In this document: one piece after another, positions 9,401 to 17,204 of the stretch
Position numbering within the stretch: position 1 is the stretch's first letter
How the letters are laid out: each line of letters begins with the position of its first letter
Assembly (NCBI GenBank): GCA_023205875.1
Contig: CP060755.1
Coordinates: 1,054,001-1,118,000, forward strand
Length of the DNA: 64,000 nt
Source of the DNA: Chloropicon primus
Lineage: Eukaryota; Chlorophyta; Chloropicophyceae; Chloropicales; Chloropicaceae
Direction of reading: 5' to 3'
Position numbers and translations under genes: made by a program
Notes under the pieces: model-generated
What the model saw: the letters and a program-made list of their open reading frames with translations, nothing else
What the model was told of the DNA's origin: nothing
Databases searched by the model: none

Positions 9401-10543
9401 AGGGCGTTGCTCTGCCTTGATTTGCTGATAAGCACGACGATCAAGAACAGGGATAGGTTCCACCTCCTTTGGAGTGACACCTTCAACCACCTCAAGTCTA
9501 TCATCGACTCTGCGACACTGCTGAGTCCATTGGTGGAGAAGGGAGTCTTCGGATTGCTGAGGATATGCCAGAGGCTCGTTCCATACAAGGAAGACGTGGC
9601 CGATGAGCTGCTGAGGTCCCTGTCGCTCATTCTCAAGCTTGACGCCAAGGTTGCGGATATCCTCGCAGCGCAGCTCTTCGCTGAGCTCCTCCATCTGGTG
9701 AAGGGAAGCCCCGACCGCATTCAAACGGAGTTTTGCTGGAGGACCTTCAGCGCGATTCTTAGGGTGGGCGCTCATCACCTCGAGGCCTCGCCCGCTGGGT
9801 TCGAGATCCTGGAGATTTTCGTCCATGGGGCTGAGATCAAGGAGGAGAACCTGGTGCCACTGCTGGATGCGGTCCAGGCTTTTATTGAGGGGCACGCGGG
9901 AGGCGAGGACCAGTCGATGAAGGCCATGGATCAGCTGATGAACGTGGTCAGCAAGGTCAAGGCCTGGCCTGCTTCGGACAAGCTCTTTGGGTACTGGGTG
10001 AAGGCCGTGAATGTGGCCAAGCAGGCTTGCACCGACAGCCGCCCCCAGGTTCGAAACCATGCTTGCGTCATGCTCCAGCAGATTTTGCTGTCGTCCTACT
10101 CGATGGGACACACCGGGGAGCAGTGGGGGGACGTGATGAAGAACGTGGTGCTGGCAACAGTGAACACTCTGGTGACGCACGTCAAGAAGAGGAAGCAGCA
10201 AGAGTACCCTGATATGGACAAGACGGCAAGGATAGCGGTGCTCATGTTGAGCAAGGCCTTTTTGCAGTTCCTCCCTTCCCTCGCAGACTTGGAGTGCTTC
10301 TCGGACATCTGGCTGGAGCTGCTGTCGATACTGGATCTCTGCAACAGCTGTTCCTCCGAGGAGCTCTCGGAGGCCGTACCAGAGGCCTTGAAGAACATGA
10401 TCCTCGTCATGGCGACCGAAGGGATCTTGCACCCCGGGTGGACCGACAGCAAGAACATCAACCTGTGGAACGTGACGTGGCAGCGAGCGAGGAGCACGAG
10501 CCCGAACCTTGAGCCCGGTATGCTCAAGCAGTACACCGGATGA
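6488..10543 (+). CDS. GNOM/GBF1-type ARF guanine nucleotide exchange factor
   Basis: The 1351-aa intronless protein is a large ARF-GEF that activates ARF GTPases at the Golgi for coat recruitment. The N terminus matches the DCB region of GNOM (AAVVAAMRQNSKW, then PITSTALSSIHVLL and CRFEATDPSSDEIVLSKILQ). An acidic insert lies near residues 215-275, followed by HUS. The Sec7 domain covers about 510-700. The catalytic glutamate is in FLPGEAQKIGR, residue 611 by my count. The Sec7 C-terminal half (YSLLMLHTDQHNDQVKKKMT, RNNRKINDGEDLPEE) is very close to GNOM as I remember it. HDS-type helices fill the rest. The ATG at 6488 follows a GT-rich leader. COG5 lies 213 nt downstream on the same strand. 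Confidence 0.95.
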   Translation: MDARQANILVGESAAVVAAMRQNSKWATVPRYMDGGPEDPLFEKFSTLRKRILNWTEWSDMSPDVFLEPFLDIVRSVETSGPITSTALSSIHVLLTENMLVDTEEGEAKAAMHKIVNAVTHCRFEATDPSSDEIVLSKILQVLLACIACPSGNLLSDDDVCNIIQACYRIGHQPGRSGSLLQQLSKNTLSDVIRTIFKRLRDIHRISKASPGEEGTTPTTSTAEQNGSPGNDGAAVSENGKGETEGGEEESPDSASPKPGEGPAASSSKVVEESKPYGINCLVEIFAFLTSLVSIEDVTDSEESCIYGLSMIRVALEAGLADFSLFPELMNVIRDDLMSNMMRIALIPNLAILSMVCSIAFLLYTHLRSFLRLQFEAFVTNVLLRISDGEYVSYEQQEIALESLVAFSRHPTFMVDLYANLDCSIDRGNVFEAVCNLLSKNTFPSNSQLASTHLLSLEGLLAIFNNLLERSKQQVEFKPKEFKDPSESSDAVWLPPPTSDFVSWAEQMKYKKYLKRRIDVGVDHFNRDPKKGFQFLQSINLLPQELTPESVARFLYTARGLSKNVVGELLGDPKEFYLKVLDYFVTLFDFKGMSFDHAIRRYLESFFLPGEAQKIGRILEAFSKRYYAQCPGIFANADAAYVLSYSLLMLHTDQHNDQVKKKMTVEEFIRNNRKINDGEDLPEEMLVDLYKSIATYEIRIQADGNKFDLSHAQWVDIVKRSGTPQGILVSCTMQPVFDYDMFALIWGPTIASISVVFDQAEDESIVQYTIDGFLSVAHLASVLHFCDAIDNLVISLCKFITSLTPKASESDAFIEDSKAMLALVTMFCIVNQYGDCVRNGWRSVIDCILKLHRLHLLPNKVTDMEEVRNTLRHSNSRSMNFNKNANLQTTILQSVSSFFSSDSAKEEEVKSPEMEEAEKRITTYIESCHIEEIFTESKFLEAESLKHLVSALIWSAGETPKGIANSEEEEERALLCLDLLISTTIKNRDRFHLLWSDTFNHLKSIIDSATLLSPLVEKGVFGLLRICQRLVPYKEDVADELLRSLSLILKLDAKVADILAAQLFAELLHLVKGSPDRIQTEFCWRTFSAILRVGAHHLEASPAGFEILEIFVHGAEIKEENLVPLLDAVQAFIEGHAGGEDQSMKAMDQLMNVVSKVKAWPASDKLFGYWVKAVNVAKQACTDSRPQVRNHACVMLQQILLSSYSMGHTGEQWGDVMKNVVLATVNTLVTHVKKRKQQEYPDMDKTARIAVLMLSKAFLQFLPSLADLECFSDIWLELLSILDLCNSCSSEELSEAVPEALKNMILVMATEGILHPGWTDSKNINLWNVTWQRARSTSPNLEPGMLKQYTG

Positions 10544-10756
10544 GGAGAGGAGTGGGACTTAAGTTATTTTTATGAAAACTTTATTACATTATATCATCGA
10601 TCTCCTATTGTTCTGCTCCCGCGACAAAAGACTTCGTCGTCAAGTGCCAGTGCTAGTCCTCACTTCTTGCTCAATGTCTTGCTCAAATGAAAATGTCTGG
10701 CAGTTTCAGGAGGGGCCGCTCGCTCGAGGGTCTCGAACGAACACGAGAGAGCAGAA

Positions 10757-13138
10757 ATGACTTCCAACGGCGTCGTGGCTCGGCAGACCACAATGGACCG
10801 CCTCGAGCTTGAGCGGCTGGACCCTGCGGGAGCCTTCTCCGACCCGAACTTTGACGCGAAAGCCTTCGTTTCCGACAGGTTGAGGTTGGAGGAGGGCAAC
10901 ACCGCTGATGCAGAGGTTCGCGTTCTTACCAAGGGGTTGGCGGGGATAGAGGAGAAGCTCCGGACTGAGATCTCCACGAAGACGGAGAGCCTCTTGGCGT
11001 CGCTGAGCTGCGTCGATGACCTCCACTCTCTCATCTCGTCCCTGAAGGAAGACTTGAAGGAGATCGAGTCGAAGATGAAGCAGGTTACGGCAAAGGTGCG
11101 AGAGCCCCAGTTGGTCTTGAGGCAGCAGTCCACGCAGCTCAGGTCGCTCAGGTCTGCGATAGCTCTGGTCATCTCCACGACCAACTACCTCAAGCTCGTG
11201 AAGAAGCTGAAGAAGAGCATGCAGGCGACCAAGGAGGGGGACGGGTCCAAGTTGGGGGAGCTTGCCAAGGCGGCCAAGCTGCTGAGGGAGATGAGAAACC
11301 TCCAGCAAGAGGACGGGAGCTTGGACAAGGTGAACGTGGTCAGGAGCCACGCGGCGTGGGTCCGTGAAACCTGGGAGGCAGTGTCCTTGTCGGCAAGGGA
11401 CGCTCTCCATTGCCGTGTGAGCGAGGCCAACTATGGGGACGTGGGGTTGGCCTTCCAGGTCTACTTCAACCTCGGCGAGCTGGAGCAGGTGGTGGAGAGG
11501 ACCCTGTTGCAGCACTCTGAAACGATCGCGAAATCGCTGGAGGTGGCTCTGACAAACCCTGCTGGCTCGAAAGGGGGCCAGGGTCGGAGCGGCCTGTTGG
11601 GGAACTTTGGGGTTTTCCTCAATGATGTTCTGGCCTGCATGCTGGACGTGTGGCAGATCCAGAGGGTCCTCTCCAGCAAGTTCGACCCCGCGACAAACAC
11701 GAGCTTCCTGGAGGTTTGCTCGTCCTCGAAGAAGAAAGGCGACGTGGACCAGCCTTACGCTTTGACGACGAACCTGTGGCATTCCACGTGCTCCACGCTG
11801 AGCTCAAGGCTTGGCACGGCGTTCTACAAGAGCATCTCCTTGAAGAACGAGCTGGTGAGCCACTATCCGGACCTCGCCCAGACCCTCAGATCCTTCGTGC
11901 GCCTGCTTCAAAAGGAAACTTCGCACACGAACGGAGTCCTGAGCGCCCTGCCGAATTACAAGTCGGCTGGCAACCAGTTGCTGCGGAGCGTGGAAGCTTA
12001 CCAGACCGCGTTCAAGGCAAAGTCTCTGAACAGAATGATCGAGGCCGTCAACATCTTGTTCAGCCCAAGCAGCAGGAGCCTTCCGACGTCAAGTGACATG
12101 AAGAGGAGCATCAAGTGCTTCTTCACGGAAATCCAGAGGTGCGAAACGGACGACGGAGATCTCATCCCAGCTTGCATCACGAATGTTGCCAAGGCCGTGA
12201 GGTTGATGAAAGAGAGGGCAGAGAAACTTGTCGCGTCGGGGCCAGAGGTAAAGAAAGTGAGCGGCGCTTGTACCAACCAGCAGCAGAGGAACATCGCTCT
12301 GTGCTGCCGGATCCAGGAAGTGTACACGACCCTGGGTCTCTTGTTGGCTAAGATCGACGACAGCGAGGCCAACGACGCCCTCTCCAACGCCCTTGAGGCC
12401 TTGAAGGACGTGTCCTCGGAGGCGGTGGCGCCGCTGTTCAGGTCGATGCTCGAGATGCTGGAGGGCTCCATTGTCCACGTCCAGGAGGAAAACTTTGCCA
12501 AGCGAGGAGACGGGTCGAGTGACATGTCAGTCTACTTGTCTGACTTGTTGATGAAAATATCGCACTGCAGAACAGAGTACCTGGCCAAGTTCAAGATCGA
12601 GTCCTCCAGCAGGAGCATAGCAAACGAAATGGTGAACGGCATGATAAAGAAGCTTGCTTCCAGGGTTCTTGAGTTTTACCTCAGGCACGCGGCACTGGTG
12701 AGGAACTTGGATGGCCCGGGGCGCAAGTGCCTCGCGAATGACATGAAGCAGATACAGGGTTCCATCGAAAAGGCCCTGTGCCCTTTGGAAGCTTTGGACG
12801 CCTTGGGGGGCAGCCAAAGATCTTTCCAGTCCTTTGTGACCATTCTCCTAACGGAAACGGATGACTTGAGGAGGCAAGAGGAGGAGCTTTCGAGCGTCCC
12901 CCCTGTGGACCTCGTGCACCACCTCTTCAGCCGGATGCCGGACTCGCTGCAATCGCCTCAAGAGGCTTCTGGCCTACCGACAGCAAAGTACGTCATCTGG
13001 ATGGAGCAGCACTCGACGCAAGAGATCTTGCAGGCGGCGGGGGAGGCCATCGAATCGTATGAGAGCAAAACCGAAGTTGGCCTGCCCAACGCCTGCTCGT
13101 TGGCGTTGGAGACCATTAAGGGCCAGAAAATAAAGTAA
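10757..13138 (+). CDS. COG5: Conserved oligomeric Golgi complex subunit 5
   Basis: COG5 belongs to lobe B of the COG tether, which holds retrograde vesicles at the Golgi and keeps glycosylation enzymes in place. The 793-aa intronless protein keeps the COG5 opening (FSDPNFDAKAFVSDRL), coiled coil through about residue 140, and the internal blocks LAFQVYFNLGELEQVVERT, NLWHSTCSTLSSRLGTAFYKS and FYLRHAALVRNLDGPGR. Each has a counterpart in human COG5 (from memory). The end block MEQHSTQEILQAAGEAIESY matches the family C terminus. Length is close to the human protein (about 840). It lies between two ARF-GEF genes and converges with a TIM17-family gene. Confidence 0.92.
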   Translation: MTSNGVVARQTTMDRLELERLDPAGAFSDPNFDAKAFVSDRLRLEEGNTADAEVRVLTKGLAGIEEKLRTEISTKTESLLASLSCVDDLHSLISSLKEDLKEIESKMKQVTAKVREPQLVLRQQSTQLRSLRSAIALVISTTNYLKLVKKLKKSMQATKEGDGSKLGELAKAAKLLREMRNLQQEDGSLDKVNVVRSHAAWVRETWEAVSLSARDALHCRVSEANYGDVGLAFQVYFNLGELEQVVERTLLQHSETIAKSLEVALTNPAGSKGGQGRSGLLGNFGVFLNDVLACMLDVWQIQRVLSSKFDPATNTSFLEVCSSSKKKGDVDQPYALTTNLWHSTCSTLSSRLGTAFYKSISLKNELVSHYPDLAQTLRSFVRLLQKETSHTNGVLSALPNYKSAGNQLLRSVEAYQTAFKAKSLNRMIEAVNILFSPSSRSLPTSSDMKRSIKCFFTEIQRCETDDGDLIPACITNVAKAVRLMKERAEKLVASGPEVKKVSGACTNQQQRNIALCCRIQEVYTTLGLLLAKIDDSEANDALSNALEALKDVSSEAVAPLFRSMLEMLEGSIVHVQEENFAKRGDGSSDMSVYLSDLLMKISHCRTEYLAKFKIESSSRSIANEMVNGMIKKLASRVLEFYLRHAALVRNLDGPGRKCLANDMKQIQGSIEKALCPLEALDALGGSQRSFQSFVTILLTETDDLRRQEEELSSVPPVDLVHHLFSRMPDSLQSPQEASGLPTAKYVIWMEQHSTQEILQAAGEAIESYESKTEVGLPNACSLALETIKGQKIK

Positions 13139-13192
13139 GAATATATAAGTTAACGAATATGTACACACAGTTTTACCCTGCGAAACCCAGTG

Positions 13193-13855
13193 TCAGCCCT
13201 TGATCCTCTTCACCAGCCTTCCCCAGAGGGACGGCTTGCCCGTCTCCTCGGCGCCCCCCCCCGGCACCGGCGCGGTTGGGACCCCCCGGTCCACCGTCTC
13301 GACTTCCTGCGCGTCCTTCCCTTCCGCCTCGTTCCCCTCAAGGCTCCTCGCCAAGGTCTTGAGGTGCCCGAAGGGGAAGGACAGGGCTCCGCCGGCAAGG
13401 GCGCCGACCCCGGCACCCCTGACCCCCATCCACCTCACCCCGATCACCGTGCCCAGGGCGGAACCGGCGCAGACCGAACCCCAGGCGTCCGCGTTTTCCC
13501 GAACTGCCTCGACCCCCTGCTCCACAGCGACGTAGGCCGCGGATATGAGGCCGAAAGCGATGCAGGTTTTCGTCGCCGAGGTGCACACCTTGAGCATCCT
13601 CAACCCGTGAGCCTCCTTCGACGCGTGGTACCTCAGCATCCGCTTCATCTTCGGCGTGGCGAAGGACTTGTCAGGATATTTCCTCCTCAACTTCTCCTCC
13701 TCCTGCAGAATTGCGCCTTCGGTTATCAAGTTCGTCGTGTTCCTCCATTCCCTCGCCCCCCCCAAGACCACCCCAAAGAGCCCACAGTAGCTCGCCGCCT
13801 CCGCCACTTCCTTCGTCCTCACCCCCTTCCGCACCTTGTCATAGTACTCCTCCAT
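13193..13855 (-). CDS. TIM17/22/23-family (possibly TIMMDC1-like) membrane protein
   Basis: The 220-aa protein has three to four Gly/Ala-rich hydrophobic segments (SYCGLFGVVLGGAREW, ATKTCIAFGLISAAYVAV, WGSVCAGSALGTVIGVRW, GAGVGALAGGALSFPFG). These are typical of the Tim17 fold used in inner-membrane translocases, plastid OEP16-type channels and the complex I assembly factor TIMMDC1. The length and long polar middle section fit TIMMDC1-like proteins best, but this is an inference. The start ATG at 13855 (MEEYYDKVRKG) was preferred. In-frame sequence upstream is microsatellite (CCGA/CGCA repeats) and not coding-like. The stop is 54 nt from the COG5 stop. Confidence 0.6.
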   Translation of the reverse strand: MEEYYDKVRKGVRTKEVAEAASYCGLFGVVLGGAREWRNTTNLITEGAILQEEEKLRRKYPDKSFATPKMKRMLRYHASKEAHGLRMLKVCTSATKTCIAFGLISAAYVAVEQGVEAVRENADAWGSVCAGSALGTVIGVRWMGVRGAGVGALAGGALSFPFGHLKTLARSLEGNEAEGKDAQEVETVDRGVPTAPVPGGGAEETGKPSLWGRLVKRIKG

Positions 13856-14305
13856 CGCACACAGAGAGAGAGAGAAGGTTCCTCCACCAGCTTGTGAGTG
13901 TGAGGGCGGCCGACCGACCGACCGACCGACCGACCTCAAACGCACGCACGCACGCACGACGAAACTCCGCGTGCGGAGGCCTCACGATCTGCAACGACAC
14001 CGCAACTCCGGCAGCAAACCTAGCTTGGTCGACTCGGCCCGCTTCGCGCTCGCGCTCAGAGGATCTCGTGGTGGAGGATCCGCGGTCGTCAATCGTCGTC
14101 ACAACAGGGACAGGGACAGGGCAGGGACCGAGGCGACGACGACAAGGGAGGTTGGAACGGGAGGGTGGGAGGGTTGCAGGCGAGACCGTGTTCTCTTTGT
14201 CTTTCGAACGGGCCGTCGTTCGAAGGAAACGACGCGAGGGGGAGGACTCGAGGACACGAAAAGGGGGAGGGAGGGAGACACAGGCAGAGACGACAGGACA
14301 GGGAG
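13856..14305. promoter_or_regulatory. Divergent intergenic region, TIM17-like / LPA3-like
   Basis: This 450-nt shared upstream region has an AG tract (13861-13876) next to the TIM17-like start. A CCGA tetranucleotide repeat (about 13910-13935) and a CGCA repeat (about 13941-13958) follow, then a purine-rich leader before the LPA3-like ATG. No gene is seen. Confidence 0.5.
13910..13958 (+). repeat. CCGA and CGCA tetranucleotide repeats
   Basis: About six CCGA units are followed, after a short gap, by about four CGCA units. They lie in the divergent promoter between the TIM17-like and LPA3-like genes. Confidence 0.9.
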
Positions 14306-15322
14306 ATGTTGGAGGGAAGGAGTGTGGCGAGGGCGGTGGCGGGGGGTGCTGGGTGCACCCTATGTCGTCGGACGAGCACGGTGGCGAGGTGGAGGGCGTC
14401 GGGAAGGGGGGGGAGGTCGAGCAGCTCCATGATCCTGTTGCCTCTCAGCAACAACAGGATGATCAGGTGGGGGGGGAGAACACAGCAGCTGGAGAAGGGT
14501 CTCAGCGTCGTGGCACGTGCGGGGGGGGGCAAGGAGCGTCCATCGATATCGAAGGAGGCCCTGCTGCGCTCGGAGGTGGAGGCGCCCTTCAGGTTCTTTC
14601 GAATATTTCTGTGGCTAGCGCTCGCGGCGTCCGCAGGCCTTGGTGGGCTCATTGCGACTGTGAGGGTAGCTGCTGGTCTGGCTAAGGGCGAGATAGGGCT
14701 GACCTTCGCGGACTTCCTGAACTCGGAGGACGTCACGGGCCTCGCGATAGACTTGGCCGCCCTCTCCACCATGCTCTTCCTTTACAGGAGGGACGCAGCC
14801 GCGAGGGACAAGCAGATCAAGAGGCTCCAGAGGGAGACGACGTTGGCGCAGTTGAAGGTCGAAATCAATCTGAAGAAGCCAAGGCTGGTCACGCTGCAGC
14901 AGCTTCAGGGCTTCGCAAGGACGGTGATCGTCGCGGGGACCCAGGAGTACGTGGTGGAGTCGGTGAGGAAGGCTGCGGAGGACAAGGAGATGGTGAAGGA
15001 CAGGAGCATTTGCATCATCCCCCTCGTCCTGGGAGACGAGCAGCAGGTCGACCATGCTTTGCTGTCAGAGCTGATCCCGGACCCTGAGGTGCTCCTCTCT
15101 CCCATTCTCATCGGGCAGTGGAGGGCATGGATGGCCGATCAGATGGAGGAAGCTGGCGTGGACCAGGGTCAGAACGTGTACATAGGGCTCAGAATGGACG
15201 GACGGGTCCGAGCGAGCGGCAGGGGGACCCCTCCGTGGAGGAAATTCGTAGCCGAGCTCACCCCGAAGGAGGGCATCTGGTCGTCAGACTTTATGAAGGG
15301 ATTTGACGGCAGGGTAAATTAG
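14306..15322 (+). CDS. LPA3-like plastid protein (DUF3493), photosystem II assembly
   Basis: The 338-aa protein starts at ATG 14306 with a Ser/Arg-rich, acid-poor leader typical of a chloroplast transit peptide. It then has the DUF3493 core: LRSEVEAPFRFFRIFLWLAL, a membrane hairpin (AASAGLGGLIATVRVAAGLA and IDLAALSTMLFLYRRD) and a coiled stretch KQIKRLQRETTLAQLKVEI. The C-terminal signature GLRMDGRVRASGRGTPPW and FDGRVN matches my memory of LOW PSII ACCUMULATION 3, a stromal/thylakoid factor that helps assemble the CP43 subunit of photosystem II. LPA1/REP27 also carries DUF3493, so which member this is remains uncertain. The stop is 26 nt from the convergent Cys-rich gene. Confidence 0.75.
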   Translation: MLEGRSVARAVAGGAGCTLCRRTSTVARWRASGRGGRSSSSMILLPLSNNRMIRWGGRTQQLEKGLSVVARAGGGKERPSISKEALLRSEVEAPFRFFRIFLWLALAASAGLGGLIATVRVAAGLAKGEIGLTFADFLNSEDVTGLAIDLAALSTMLFLYRRDAAARDKQIKRLQRETTLAQLKVEINLKKPRLVTLQQLQGFARTVIVAGTQEYVVESVRKAAEDKEMVKDRSICIIPLVLGDEQQVDHALLSELIPDPEVLLSPILIGQWRAWMADQMEEAGVDQGQNVYIGLRMDGRVRASGRGTPPWRKFVAELTPKEGIWSSDFMKGFDGRVN

Positions 15323-15348
15323 AGCAAATAACAACAACACAGTGTAAT

Positions 15349-16972
15349 TCAAGGTTCTTCTGTCTCCATTGTTATGGTCGGATACTGAGGGTTCGCGGGC
15401 GGCGCTGCAACAGGAGTCGGCGCTAAAGCAGGAGGACTCTTCTTCTTCTTCTTCGCACTCTCTTCTGTACTCGAACTGGAGCTCCGCGACGACCGTCGTG
15501 AACCAGGATGGACTGTCTTCCCTCCCTCTCTATCTTGCCGAAACACTGACTGGAGAATTTCTATTCTTCCCTGCTTGTAAAGACACATTAAGGACAGCAG
15601 AACCAAAACGCAGACCGAGGAGAACACTATGAGCTCCACGATACCCCCGAGAACCAGGAAGCCTAGGCTTATTCCCGCGACGCCCAACGACAAGAGTGGG
15701 AAATGAATCAGTTTGCCCCGCGTGGTTTTGAAGATGCCTATGGCTCCTTCGCCACAACACACGAGGAATGCGATGAAATACACAAATACCCACACTGCAG
15801 TCAGGGTGAGATGGAGCAGCACCCAAAACACGTTTGGGTGGAAGTAAGCCATCCCCTTCTCGTGGCAGCTGATGATGGAAAGGTGAGAGAGTCAGAGGAA
15901 TCAAATATGCCCACCACGGCACGGCAAAGTCAGGAAACAAACCTATGAGAAGAGCAGACCTGGACGAGACTTACCTCCACTCCTCGCAGTAAAGCCCGCT
16001 CTGGGCAACAGTAATGCAATGGCAGTGACTCAACTCGAACTCAGACCTTGATTCGATGTCCCCCATCCATTCGGCTACAACTTTCCCATTTTGATCCAAG
16101 CTGATGGCCGTGTACCACTCCTCCTCGACGTCGTGCCTCCCAGCGTCGTCGAATTCTAGGCAGAACCACTTCACACAGCTTCCGGCGTAGTCCTCCCGGC
16201 ACTCACACAAGCTTCGCTCGGTCTCAACCTCTGGGCCGACGTGGACGCAATTATCTTGGCAGTCTATGCATTGATAAGGGAAGAAGTTCCACGGCCCCTG
16301 AGGCATCAGGGACGGGTCGTATCCGGGAAAGCGGTCTTGAAGCCAAGTTTTCCTGGTCGCTCGATCGTAGGGCCAAGACCAACCATACCTTCCCCAATCC
16401 CAGCGGTCAAACCACCTGCGGCTTGTTTGGTCGATCATAGCCGCTTGAGGGGGGCACTTTGAGACCTCAATCTGCTCGCACGACCACTCGCTGCAGAACG
16501 TGCGGTTGAAATTCGGGCCGATCCAAGTCTTCGTCTTGTCGCAGGTACACGAACCAGCTTCCCACTCGTCTCTCGAATCCTCGCTACTGAGCCATTTCTC
16601 GCAGTGCGTGCCATCCCGGGCTGGAGTAATGCACTTGGAGTACTCGTCCTCCTCGTCCCACTTGAGCTTGTGAAGCGGATACCCGCCGTTATACCAGGGA
16701 AAACCTTCACAGACATGTCCAGCTCTTTTTGCTATCTCTTCATCGCTGCAGGCCATGGCCGAAGAATTATATTCTAGCGGCGAGAGGTCCTTGGTTCTGC
16801 ACCTGTGCCGCTCGTGGCAGTGGAGCCCCCACCCCATGTTCTCTCGGCAAGAGACCTCGTTCTTGGGATCCAGGTTGCATACCTCGCTGTTCTCGAAACG
16901 CTCTCCCGCTTGGCACACGGACAGGCCGAGGGCCAGCCAAAGGCCCAGGTGCAGAACAAAACCTTTGCTCAT
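15349..16972 (-). CDS. Cys-rich secreted-face membrane protein with CxxWxC modules (2 exons)
   Basis: Exons are 16972-15975 and 15868-15349, with a 106-nt intron (gtaagt...catcag), giving 505 aa. The parts are a signal peptide (about residues 1-22), a long ectodomain with many Cys and Trp, membrane segments near 345-367, 383-403 and 404-425, and a basic Ser/Lys/Pro-rich tail. I see a repeated module of C-x-C, a short loop with Gly, then C-x-x-W-x-C: residues 142-165, 256-271 and 317-334, plus a shorter copy at 114-127. Splicing supplies the last Cys (C334) of the final module, which supports the splice choice. I do not recognise a family. The module resembles the second half of an EGF domain. 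Confidence 0.75.
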
Positions 16973-17204
16973 TCAGAGAGGAAAAGGCGGCACCTTTGTC
17001 CCCAGCAAGAGACCCAGCCAAGCCTGAACAGGAAGCCTCCCTTCCAGCCAGCCTAGCCTGATCCTCCTGGCAATTCCTCATCGAGCTCCAGGAAGGGGAG
17101 GAAGAGGAAGAAAAAACCTAAGAACAGAGGGGAGAGGGAGGAAAAGGCCGCGCTACTTGGTGGTGCTTGGTGGCGCGTGCTCGAGGAGGAGAAGGTGGGG
17201 GAGA

